Below the pieces are notes generated by a model. That model saw nothing but the letters and a program-made list of their open reading frames with translations. It made no database searches and had not been told where the DNA came from. A program made the position numbers and the translations under genes. From Bullera alba (Eukaryota; Basidiomycota; Tremellomycetes; Tremellales; Bulleraceae), in NCBI GenBank assembly GCA_001600095.1, contig BCIX01000001.1, forward strand, positions 3,311,198 to 3,375,197: DNA of 64,000 bases. Direction: 5' to 3'. This document shows positions 1 through 9,696 of this stretch, piece after piece (within the stretch, counting starts at the first letter, position 1; every line of letters begins with the position of its first letter).

Positions 1-1753
1 TCCTCTTGTCGCCGGTGCAGCTGCAGCAGGAGTCGGCGGCGGAATGGCAGCTTCATCGAGCATGCCACAAATGTCCCAGGTGAACAATATGGCATATCAG
101 AACATCCCATCGGAGCAGTACTGGTCAGCGAACCCACCGACCACATTGCGGGGTGATGATGTGCTGGCTCAGGAGGCGAAAGCGAGGAGGAATAGGAATC
201 TCAAGATAGGAGCCATCATCCTGGCCATCCTAGCAGTGATCGGAATCGTTGTCGGTGTGGTCGTCAGTCAAGTCACAAAGAAGAGCGGGAACGACAACAG
301 CCAGAGCAGTAGTGGAAACACCGGAACGAGCACAACGGACAATAACGGAAATGCTGTTGTTGGGAGCGACCCCAGTCAATTCGACAAGGACAGTAGATTG
401 CATCAGAGTTTCTGGGCCTTCGCGTATACGCCTCAGGTGAGTCAAACCATGCAGCAAGCAGTTCAATGCTGATGGATCTCAGAACGTCCTGTTACCTGCA
501 TGCGGAGCGTCGCAGGCGAATGTGACTCGAGATATTCAGGTGGGTGACTCTCAATGATCAATAGTGTTGTACGCTGACAAGCTCGTAGATCCTCTCGCAG
601 CTGACCACTCGGCTTCGACTCTACGGTGCCAACTGCAACCAGACAGCCATGGTATTACAAGCCATCCGGGACACCAAGGTCGACATGACTGTCTGGCCAG
701 CTATATGTGTGTGACCTCCCTAAGCCCTCGACAAAGACGAATGCTGATCTGTCTAGATGTCGATTCGAACGAGCAAGCGTACGATGATCAGCTTAAGGCT
801 ATCCAAGATGCCCTCAGCACATACGGTACCGACCATGTTGAAGGAGTGAGTATCGGAGTGCTCATCCAAGTGCCGACCACACTGACACAGGACTAGATCA
901 CAGTTGGAAACGAGTACATCCTGAACACGGCCGGGACCAATTCTCTCACCTCTGCCGCATACCTCGCTTCCGTTCGACAGATCACGACCAAGATAACCGA
1001 AGTCAAGGCCGCGATTGCGGGAATGAGTCTTTCCAAAACCTTGCCTGTTGGAACTAGTGATGCTGGTAGTGTGCTCAGTACCACTCTGGCCACCGGGATC
1101 GACTATTTCATGGCAAACGTCCATCCGTAAGTCAGCTCGGAGGACTTTGGCGTGAGTTTACTGACAACATGTGGGTAGATGGTTCGGTGGCCTAGGTGTT
1201 GATCAGGGAGCAGACTGGACATGGCAGTTCTTCCAGGACTTTGACGTGGTAAGTGAATCTTCTCCGCCCTTGTGGGTGTTACAATCTGATAGACCTACAG
1301 GACGTCGCCGCAACTGCACCCAATAAACCCGCAACGTACATTGCCGAGACGGGATGGCCCACCCAGTCCATGACAGTAGCAGAGGGCAACTCTGGTACGG
1401 GTACACCAGCTGGCGATGCCAGTGTGGCCAACTTGCAGAGTAAGTCCGGCGACTATTAGCAAGACTTCGCTCATACTACCATCAGCTTTCCTCGACACAT
1501 ATGTCTGTCAGGCCAATGCCAACGGCACGCATTACTTCTAGTGAGTTTGTTTCAGTCAGTGTGGGCAGGACTGCATCCTGATTGTCATTCAGCTTTGAGG
1601 CGTTTGACGAGCCATGGAAAGAGTGAGTGGCAGACTGAGGACTCGCATCGGAATGAGCTGATAGATGGCAGGCAATTCGGCGGTGTTGAGCCTTACTGGG
1701 GTTTGTTCGACAAAGACCGAAACCTCAAAGACATCAAGATCCCGACTTGCTAG
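1..1753 (+). CDS. GH17 family glucan endo-1,3-beta-glucosidase, membrane-anchored (5' partial)
   Basis: The reading frame is open to the left edge, so the N-terminus is missing. A hydrophobic segment (IGAIILAILAVIGIVVGVVV, about 207-267) follows a basic stretch, as in type II membrane proteins, and a Ser/Thr/Asn-rich linker separates it from the GH17 domain. Both expected catalytic glutamates are visible: the acid/base in VGNEYIL (exon from 897) and the nucleophile in IAETGWPT (exon from 1301). Exons are about 1-436, 483-539, 589-706, 757-845, 897-1126, 1179-1248, 1301-1439, 1486-1540, 1593-1622 and 1672-1753, with introns near 50 nt. The family cleaves cell-wall beta-1,3-glucan at the cell surface, so a role in wall remodelling is inferred. 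The protein ends DIKIPTC without a GPI signal, which fits anchoring by the N-terminal helix. Confidence 0.88.
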
Positions 1754-2874
1754 GCAACCAGAATAGGAGGATTGGGTCGAGGCGATCACGTGAGCGAGAC
1801 TGTGGAAGGGCGAGAATGGAAGCGAGACACCGAGAGGCAAGGCGAAGCTAGAGCAAGCAGTACGAACTCGTACAACCGGCCTAGCGTGGCCAAGAGAGTG
1901 GATTGCAGAGCACATGGACAATTGACTTGGCTGTAAGAGTAGCTTGTCTGTATGTAACGATGTAGCGTGTCGTCAGCGAACACAGCTTGTATGGCATGCA
2001 GACCTCGGTCGTATCCGGCACGGAGCTCGGAAACCGGCACTCGGAACTCACCAGCCTGCTGGCTCGGCGAAGCTCTGCGACCTCGACGAGTCGACTCCTC
2101 GACTGCTGCTCCAGGACCGTCCAGGGTTGTCCATCATGTCCAGGAGCTTCCAGGAGGGTCCGCTGGATCAGGCTGGATTCAGGGCGACGATTGGCGACGT
2201 AAGTGGCGGTTATACGGTTGTCGCGTGGAATGAACGCCACTGACGCCAATCCGAACGGAGTAGCTCCACTAAATTCGGCAAAGGTGTTCTAACTTTTCTC
2301 GATCAATGTCGGCATCTGGTCAAACTGCCGCATCTGCCGCATCTCTCTGACAGTCGTGACGAGGATGTCCAGGGTGATGTGGAGGAGGTCGTCTGCTGAA
2401 ATATGCTTCGCCAAGGGACTCCTGTTCTACTGACATGCTTGTTTCGTGGATATCCGGTTGTCCAGTAACGAGACCTAACGAGACACAAATGACAACACTC
2501 AGACGGTGACAACTTTGACCGACCGGGCCGCCAGACTGCCGCCAATCCCGTGTCTGGAGTTCGACGGAGAGCGAGGAAGAGGCAAGTGGGGCTCGTGGAG
2601 GTCATGACACGAATTGAAACTGAACGAGAACCTCCACAAGCGGTGTCCCGTCGGTGCAGCTCGGGGGAAAGGGTCACTCACTCTGATGCCTAAAGCCGTC
2701 ATCCGAACATCAATATCCGTCGAATCTTGCCGAGAGACATGATGCAGAAGTCGCATATATAAACAATGTGGTCAGACCACCCCGAGGGGCACTCCCGTTT
2801 GAACATCCAGAGCCTGAGTGATACTTCTCAACCAAGTGGAGGTGGTCCAATACCCTCACCAGCACCCTCGCAAC
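1754..2874. other. Intergenic region, upstream of the sugar transporter
   Basis: About 1.1 kb between the GH17 stop and the transporter start. Short open frames here have no family signature and no convincing start context. The only element I can support is a TATA box at its right end. It probably holds the GH17 3' UTR and the transporter promoter. Confidence 0.6.
2755..2762 (+). promoter_or_regulatory. TATA box of the sugar transporter
   Basis: TATATAAA lies about 115 bp upstream of the transporter ATG at 2875, with the next open frame on the same strand being the transporter itself. Placement and sequence match a fungal TATA element. Function is inferred. Confidence 0.6.
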
Positions 2875-4936
2875 ATGGCTATCAACAAATCCGTAATCTT
2901 CTGCTTCTTCGCAGCCTTCGGTGGCTTTCTGTTCGGGTGAGCGAGTTGAACTACTTACAGTATGGTCGGGGTGCTAACCTTGTTATTCTAGTTACGATGT
3001 ACGTTGCCCAGCTTCGAGTTGACGAGTCCGTTCACTGACCCCCGGCTAGATCGGATACATCTCAGGATGTCTGATCATGGTGAGTGATCCTCCGTTGCGA
3101 GCATGACAAGGATGGCGCTGACCTAATCTACTCAGCCCGACTTCGTTCGTGTGATGGGCGAAAGCGACGGTAGTGGCGGATACGTCCTTAACTCGGATCG
3201 ACAATCCATCATTACTTCCCTGCTGTCCGCCGGTACATTCTTCGGTGCTCTAGGTCAGACTTTAACCAGTGACCGAATTGGCCGAAAGGGTTCGATCATC
3301 TTCTGGTCCACTATCGTGAGTTCCTTCTATAGACACTCGGATCGAGGGCCAGTTGTGTCTGATGACCTCTGCAGTTCACTATTGGTGTCATCATCCAAGT
3401 CTCCTCGTTTGGCCACATCCAACTCTCCATTGGAAGACTCATCGCCGGTCTTGGAGTCGGTGCCATGTCCGCGATTGTTCCCCTATACGTCGGTGAAGCT
3501 GCGCCCAAGAAGCTCCGAGGTGCTCTGCTCGTGCTGTACCAAGTCCAGATTGCGACCGGAATCTTCCTCTCGTACATGGTCAATTTCGGTACCCACCACA
3601 TCAACAGCTCTGCTTCGTGGCGAGTACCCATCGGATTGCAACTGGCTTGGGGTCTTTTCCTTATTTTCGGTGCTCTTGGTTTGCCCGAGTCCCCTCGTCT
3701 GCTCCTGGGTCGAGGTCAAAACGAGAAGGCCCTCATTGCCATTGCCAGGCTCAACGATGCCAAGGTCGACGACGCTGTTGTTCAAGAGGCTATGATCGAG
3801 CTTGGAGACGCTATCAAGGAGGAGAACGAGGGTGGTAAAGCCACTTGGTTCGAATGCTTCAGTATCCGAGGAGCCATGTGGAAGAGGACCATGAACGGTA
3901 TGGTGGTACAAATGCTCCAGCAACTCAACGGTCAAAATAAGTAATCCTCTCACCCAGCGAACGGGACTTTTGAAGCTAACTCTGTGGTTACATTTCTACT
4001 ACTACTACGGTCCAGTCTTCTTCGAGAGGGCAGGAGTCGACCTCGACTCGTACTCGATCCAGGCGATTTTGGGTGGAGTTTCTCTGGCAATGGTCATTCC
4101 TGCCATGTGGACCATTGAGCATGTCGGTCGACGAAAGGTGAGTCGTATCCTCGACTACTTCGCAACCTTTGACGCTAACCACTCTCTGATATAGTCACTA
4201 CTCTTTGGTGCCGCCCTGCAAGCTTGTTTCGCTGTTGTCGCCGCGTTCGTTGGCCACTACTTTACCGACAACACCAACGCTTCACCTTCAGACCAGACCA
4301 CGGGTGGAAACGTCCAGATCGCAATGGCCATCCTTCACGTATCCGCCTACTCGATGTTCTGGGGACCTACGCCGTGGGTGCTTCTGGGAGAGACCTTCCC
4401 ACTTCGAGTCCGACCCAAATGTATCGCTCTGGGTTCCGCCTCCAACTGGTTCTGGAACTTCATGCTCAGTGTACGTCAGCATCTCCTCCATGTCCACAAT
4501 CATTGCGCTAAGCTGATTATCCTCTTACAGTACTTCTCGCCCTTCATCGTCGATGACATCGGTTCTTAGTGAGTCGTTGTGACTCAGACAGAGTTAGGAC
4601 TGCGCTGATGAAGAATTCTTTCTCAGCATCCTGCTCATTTTCTTCGGATGTCTCGTATTCGCCATCATCTTCGTGTTCATCTTCGTGCCCGAAACCAAGG
4701 GTATCTCGCTCGAGGAGGTCGACGAGATGTACCGCAGTGGCGTACCAGCGTGGCGATCGTCCTCGTGGACGCCCTCAGGCCACAAGCGAGGTGCCCTGGA
4801 GTCTTATGAGAAGGGAGAGAAGCTCCACGGTCGACGAGCAAGTGACTCGACGGCGGTCGACGGAGTGGTTGACTCTAGCAAGAAAGCAGAGACGGGTCGA
4901 GTCGCCCACCACGAGGAGGACACTGGTAGAGTATAA
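2875..4936 (+). CDS. MFS sugar transporter (hexose transporter family)
   Basis: Twelve-helix major facilitator sugar porter of 536 residues, predicted at the plasma membrane as a sugar/H+ symporter or facilitator; the substrate cannot be read from sequence. Family signatures in order: FGYDIGYISG (about residues 20-29), DRIGRKGSI, the [19 protein letters not shown] motif with [30 protein letters not shown], and the terminal [16 protein letters not shown], followed by a basic/acidic cytoplasmic tail. Exons: 2875-2936, 2992-2998, 3050-3079, 3136-3315, 3375-3936, 3992-4137, 4195-4470, 4531-4568, 4627-4936 (sum 1611 nt). Exon 2 is only 7 nt (TTACGAT) and supplies the conserved Tyr-Asp. Intron 5 (3937-3991) appears to be AT-AC rather than GT-AG. 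It is the first gene of a block with a CE4 hydrolase, HAD dehalogenase, PhyH dioxygenase and Zn2Cys6 regulator. Confidence 0.92.
3937..3991 (+). other. Probable AT-AC intron in the sugar transporter
   Basis: The only junction that keeps the frame and restores the family motif GQNFYYYYG removes 3937-3991. This segment begins ATAAGT and ends GTTAC, with CTAAC at 3976-3980 as branch site. Its 55-nt length equals that of neighbouring introns. Using the nearby GTAATC as donor gives immediate stops with every AG acceptor I tried. The AT-AAGT form matches known U2-type AT-AC introns rather than the U12 consensus. Confidence 0.65.
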
Positions 4937-5074
4937 TTCAGCTGTATCCATAAGTAATAGTAGTCAGAAGTCTTCTTTAAACATGTATCCATATCATCAC
5001 AAGTTCGCAGCGTCGCAGCGAATCTCTGTTGGTCAATTTCATGATGCTTCTGAACCCAAAATCCCTTCCATTCG

Positions 5075-6404
5075 TTACAGACCAGCGGGCATCCGAGCGC
5101 CTTTGGGCACCGAGTTGTTCTCCCTGAACTCCTTGTTGATCTCCTCCATAGCTACCCACTCTACGTCCTTGTGGGTATTCACCCACTCGATGAATCGCTC
5201 GAGCATCATTAGCACGTCTGCAGAGTGGACGTCAGGAGTCGTCCGACTAAAATGATAGACTGGGACTTACGAGGCCTGCCGGAGACGTCGGGGTGGATGG
5301 TGATCGGCATGACGAATCCCTCTGGGTGTTCTCTGTAGCAGTATTCGAAGTGATCCTTCCATTTCTGCTCGATGGTATGAACGTCGACGAATCCGTGCGA
5401 GTTGGAGGCTCCCTTGATGAACATCAGAGGTGGCAGGTCGTCCAGCTGTGTACGCATGGGGTCAGCTTTGAGCTCTAAACCTGTTCGTAGCTGTCCCTAG
5501 CACCACTTACATCCCAGTTGGCGGGAATCTCTACCATTCCAGTCTCCTCCCCTCGAGTCAGGGGCTCCATCCAGTCCTTAGCCTTGGCCTTGTAGTCGAT
5601 ACCTTTCCACTTGTCACCCATCCTCAGCCAGTAGGCTTTACAGTCGTGATGCTGGAACGAGTGGTCTGCACGGCGCGTGAGTGATCACATTCCTGAGTAA
5701 CGTCGGATATGGCTTACCATACTGGATACCCTTCTCGAGGAGCATCTCTGTGCCTTCCTTGCTGACTTCCCACCAAGGCGCCACCGACCCAATTGGAGGT
5801 TTACCGCCGCAAAAGTCGGTCAATTGCTTGAACGTGTGTTCCAAGATATCCCGCTGCTGCTCTGCCGACATTGCCGTTGGGTTCTCGTGCGAGTATCCGT
5901 GAAGACCACTAATAGTGCATCCGCATCAGCCCCAGTCTTCCTCAGTTCCTGGTCATACAAGGTTGCAGACTTACATCTCATGCCCGGCGTCCCTGACCGC
6001 TGCCATTTCCTCCGGGAAAGTGTCGAGCGAGTGACCGGGGATGAACCAGGTAGTGCGCATGTTGTACTTCTTGAACAGTTTCAACAGCCTCGGGCAGCCA
6101 ACCTCTCCGGCAAACATGCCCTATACGCCTGTCAGCCCAGCCTGAAGCTCACTATATATGACTGCCAGTTGCTCACTCGAGAGATATCTCCTGGAGAGTC
6201 TTCACCACCGTACGAGCCGAGCCTGACAAGCAATCAGCCTAAGTTTTGGGCTCGATGTGATCGCGCTTAGATACTCACCATCCTGCGACGGCGTCGACAT
6301 CTACTCCGATACTATTACCCAGTCAGCATCTTCGCCCTTCGCTGTCATCCTTCTTCTGCCGGGCGTCGCTCTCACCTGATCAATTTTCTTCCAGAGGTGC
6401 TCAT
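5075..6404 (-). CDS. Cytosolic polysaccharide deacetylase-like (CE4/NodB fold) hydrolase
   Basis: Predicted protein of 305 residues in eight exons: 6376-6404, 6279-6311, 6177-6222, 5975-6120, 5718-5908, 5511-5665, 5271-5445 and 5075-5217. The start at 6404 gives [10 protein letters not shown] and no signal peptide. NodB metal-binding features are visible: aspartates D14/D16 in IGVDVDAV and the His pair in GLHGYSHE (about H88 and H92). WFIPGHS, GHEIGLHG and DHSFQHHD fit the intracellular HpPgdA/PuuE-like branch of carbohydrate esterase family 4. Members of that branch hydrolyse C-N bonds in small molecules such as allantoin or cyclic imides as well as N-acetyl sugars, so 'chitin deacetylase' would be an over-call. 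It is divergent from the HAD gene, with which it shares a 454-bp promoter. Confidence 0.85.
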
Positions 6405-6858
6405 TGCGGACTGATGTGTGTGAATTCAAAGTGGTCGAGAGTGCAACAGCAAGTAAGGCTTATGATGAGAAGAGCAATCCGCGGTCGTATTTGTCGTTCA
6501 TATACCCTCTGTCTGTCTGTCTACTCTACCACCCCCCAGCTGGACGTGGTTGGACGTGGTTGGACCATGCTCGGTGGAGGCTTCCGCGCAGATTCCGGCA
6601 CGGGATCACTCTCAACTCTCGCTTCGTTATCGTCGGACATTTTATGACCAACTGCGATCCTCCGATCTCCAATCCGGGGTTTGACTTCTCTAAGTGGCGG
6701 CCCCGCACCGGGGATCTGAGAGACCGGGTTGTCACGGCGACAGAGCTCAGAGGTGTTGACAGGATGCAGACTCGTGGGTTAGCTGAATCACCTTATCCTT
6801 GACCATAACAACAAAGGATCACAACCTTCCTACCTCAGGCGCGCAGGTAAGAATCAGG
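6405..6858. promoter_or_regulatory. Divergent promoter between CE4 hydrolase and HAD genes
   Basis: 454 bp between two divergent start codons. It contains a 10-bp tandem repeat (TGGACGTGGT, about 2.4 copies, 6541-6564), an everted CCG-N10-CGG pair at 6662-6677 and a GC-rich stretch with several CGG/CCG triplets near 6696-6716. CGG-type triplets are the usual half-sites of Zn2Cys6 regulators, one of which is encoded at 9697-13902. Binding is inference only. Confidence 0.45.
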
Positions 6859-7833
6859 ATGGCCGTCACAGTCTGCTTTGATGCCCTCGGAACGTGTTTC
6901 TCCATGGAGCCACTCATCGAGGCTCTAGACGAATTGATGGGTGAGAAGCTCAGGCAAGCGGGCAGTGGATCTCGCATGGTGCTCATGGACTGGGTGAGCT
7001 CTGTCTCGTGCCAGGATACCAGCCAGACTCACACTAATCATCTCCCGTGAATAGTTCCATGCTGCCCAGAGAGACTTCACCGTGAGCACACGGTCTGCCT
7101 TCACAGACAGCGAGTCGTGTGTTCTGATACTCGTACATTGTAGTACCTCTCTATCACGTCGCCTCCACCTCCTCCAATTGCCCATGTACTTAAGTTAACA
7201 CTAGGCCGCTCGTTGATGTTCGCTCTCCATCAACAAACACCGTCGCTTACCGTGGACCCACTACCGGATCTATCCCCCGTTCTTGACAAGCTCACTTCTC
7301 TCACCCCTTCCCCCGGGCTGGAGAAGTGCTGGGAGCTCATCAAGGCTTCTGACGAGAAAGCGAGGGTATTGGTCATTACAAACGGAGCGAAAGCCACAAC
7401 GGAGGGATATATCCAAAAAGCGGGTCTGTCCAAGCTTGTGGACAGTGTCCAGAGCTGCGATCAAGTAGGATTAGCGAAACCTTTCGCTCAGGTGTACAAG
7501 ATGGCGTTAGAGGCGTGTGACAAGGTAGAATCCGGAACAAAGGGGGACAGGTGGTTTGTGGCGTGTCATATGTGGGATCTAGCGGCTGCCAGCAAAGCAG
7601 GGTGGGTGCGAGCGTCTTAGTCGGAGGTCCTCTCAGACACGATCCCCGAGCTGACCCTTCCGCTCAGGTTCAAGACCGCGGTTGTCACATCGGAGCAACC
7701 ACCATTGGGTCAGACTGCCGACGGCAAAGATACCTTGCAGGCGTGGTATGACATGTATGGCGTCAAGCCGGAAGTGTCTGGAAGGGATCTAGAAGAGTTG
7801 GCCAGGGGCATCCTGGCGTTCAAGAGCGGTTAG
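6859..7833 (+). CDS. HAD superfamily, haloacid dehalogenase type II-like hydrolase
   Basis: Predicted protein of 261 residues, exons 6859-6993, 7055-7081, 7144-7601 and 7668-7833. The first in-frame ATG is at 6859; the open frame before it has only a TTG. HAD motif I is at the N-terminus (VCFDALGT, nucleophile Asp about residue 8), motif II is VITNGAK, the motif III lysine lies in LAKPFAQVYK, and motif IV is HMWDLAAASKAG, typical of the (S)-2-haloacid dehalogenase subgroup. Many fungal members do not act on haloacids, so the substrate is unknown. Likely cytosolic. Exon 2 is only 27 nt. It is divergent from the CE4 gene and convergent with the PhyH gene (139 bp between stops). Confidence 0.85.
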
Positions 7834-7972
7834 CAGTGATATCCTGCTTTGAAGTCTGGTTTCAATCATCAGATGCAGCTACATGTGATTACCACGCCAT
7901 ACAAGGTAGAATTACAAACTCGTCCTTCGAACACTGCACTCGCGCTTCTGACTTCCTCATTATAGATCACAC

Positions 7973-9224
7973 TTAGTACGCAGCGATACCGGCAAGCTGC
8001 TTGACTCGATGCGACAAGACGGGGTCTTGCGTGGGTCGGGTTCGCTCGTCGTCGGTGACCTTTCCAGTAACTCGGGAGCCAGTCGCTCGGAACATAAGAG
8101 GGTCGTGAGACTACACCGAATGTCAGCAAGGGGAATCATGATATGGTAAGCTGACTCACAGTCAGGTCGAAGTTCTCCATGACCGACTTCTTCTCGGCGA
8201 GCTTCTCCGGCGTGATGTCCTTGGCGGGTTTGTAGCAGACGTCTAAGCTCAAGGTCAGTACTGGTCACCATACTGTCGATTGCAACAAGATTCACTCACA
8301 GGTAGCGACTCTTGGCTCGCTGCCCTCGGCGGCGGCACCGTAGTGGATACACCTGCTGTCCCAAAGGATGACGTCTCCAGCATGAGCCTCAATCTTCTTC
8401 CACTTGCAGCCTCGGTCGTAGAACCACTGCATCTGCTCCTCGTTGAAGTGGTAGCTGTCCCTCTCGGACCAGCCGCCTTCGGGCGCCTCGTGCTCGTGGG
8501 TCTCGAAGAACTCGGTGTAAAGCGGGAATGACCCCTCGAGGACCATCAGACCACCGTCGTTGGGGCCGTTCTCGTGGAGGTTCATGATACCCTGGACGCA
8601 GTGCTTGAATCGTCGGAGCGGGCTCTGGTCCACATGTGGCCATGGCTTTCGGTCGACATTGGCGTCCTTGTCGAAGGGGAGGGAGACGTTGACACCGTCA
8701 ACAGAGACTAGGAGCTCTTCTGTGCCCCAGATCTTGCCGAATGTCTTGATGAGTTCGGGCTCCGCTCGGATATCCCAAGCCCACTGCTCCTGACCGGCGG
8801 CGTGTCGGTTGAAGAGACCACCCCTGGTAGGGTGTCAGCAATCACTTCAAGATGATAGCTGGCTATTTTACTCACTTGGCGAAAGTGGGCAAGTTCTCTG
8901 GCTTCCAAGTAGATCGATCGTCTCCCTTGAAGCCTTTGCCAAAGCCTTCCAACCAAGCGTAGGCTCGGTCGACGTAGGCTTTGGCAGCCTCAGGCTTGAG
9001 AACGCCTGGAACGACGACAAACTGACATATGAACTTCAGCACTGATATCCACACGGGGCCGGTCGTCCGGTCACTTGACTCGTATCCGGGGTTGTACTCA
9101 CGCCCTGTCTGTCGAGCTGCTCGTATGCCGTTGTCTCTGGTGCGGCGTGGTGACCTCTGAGCTTGAGGTGACCGACCTCGGCCTGCTGGGTAGCGGTAGC
9201 TGTCTCTGATACTGGGACTGGCAT
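7973..9224 (-). CDS. Phytanoyl-CoA dioxygenase (PhyH) family Fe(II)/2-oxoglutarate oxygenase
   Basis: Start at 9224 gives MPVPVSETATATQQAEVGHL. Exons are 9102-9224, 8876-9021, 8300-8823 and two short 3' exons ending at 7973, giving roughly 310 residues. The conserved opening GFVVVPGVLKPE spans the first junction. The iron-binding HxD is in PWPHVDQSP (about H152/D154), the distal His in DSRCIHYGAA, and the strand RVATYVCYKPAKD is typical of the family. Members hydroxylate CoA esters or diverse small molecules using 2-oxoglutarate and O2; the substrate here cannot be inferred. No peroxisomal PTS1 is seen (C-terminus QLAGIAAY). It lies head-to-tail just downstream of the Zn2Cys6 gene on the same strand, with its promoter in between, so control by that regulator is plausible. 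Confidence 0.85.
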
Positions 9225-9696
9225 TGTGTAAGAGTGTGAGTACGGTATGAGTTGAGGGTGTGTATCTTCTCTAGTGGGTGGAGTTATACGAAGAGAAGTA
9301 TCGGTGGCCCAATAGCCGTGCGCTCTTATAACCCCCCCCACCTGAGCATGTCCGTCGTCTCGGTGTGCAAACGGCCCGAACAAGTCTGGCCCGGCTTGTT
9401 TGCGGCGGTTTATCTAGGGCGGAAAAATTGAAAAATCAACGGGGGCAGATGCGGAGTGCGTCTTATACTCCCGCTCGGGTCTTGCGCCTCGGTCGAGTGG
9501 GCAGTGGGCCCGAAAGGGTGGGGGAGGCGCCGTGTCTTACCGTCCAGCCTGGAGCGATGACAAGGCAAGCACGATAGAGCAACGATGCAGTAGTGCATCT
9601 TCTATGGGCTCTAGTTTCTATCTAACTGGTGTACACAAGAGTCGCAGAGCTGTGATTACAATATGTACACTTTCCAGCCATCTCACGCCTCCTCTT
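9225..9696. promoter_or_regulatory. Promoter of the PhyH gene and 3' region of the regulator gene
   Basis: 472 bp between the regulator stop (9697) and the PhyH start (9224). For the minus-strand PhyH gene there is a TATAAG element at 9330-9325, about 100 bp before the ATG, next to a run of nine C on the plus strand. Several CGG/CCG triplets are present, including the spaced pair listed separately. Confidence 0.5.
9302..9318. promoter_or_regulatory. CGG-N11-CCG inverted triplet pair (candidate Zn2Cys6 site)
   Basis: CGG at 9302-9304 and CCG at 9316-9318 are separated by exactly 11 bases, the spacing recognised by Gal4-type Zn2Cys6 dimers. The site is 78 bp upstream of the PhyH start, but downstream of the likely TATA element, which is unusual for an activator site. 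One such pair can arise by chance in GC-rich DNA. Confidence 0.3.

Noticed and set aside
1944..2243. Overlapping 70-100-codon frames downstream of the GH17 gene
   Set aside because: Three frames are open at once, as expected by chance in GC-rich DNA; none has a motif.
3937..3991. U12-type (minor spliceosome) intron
   Set aside because: The donor is ATAAGT rather than the U12 ATATCC consensus, and the branch CTAAC lacks the TCCTTAAC form. A U2-type AT-AC intron fits better.
6799..6858. N-terminal extension of the HAD protein
   Set aside because: It begins at TTG. The ATG at 6859 puts motif I at the expected N-terminal position.
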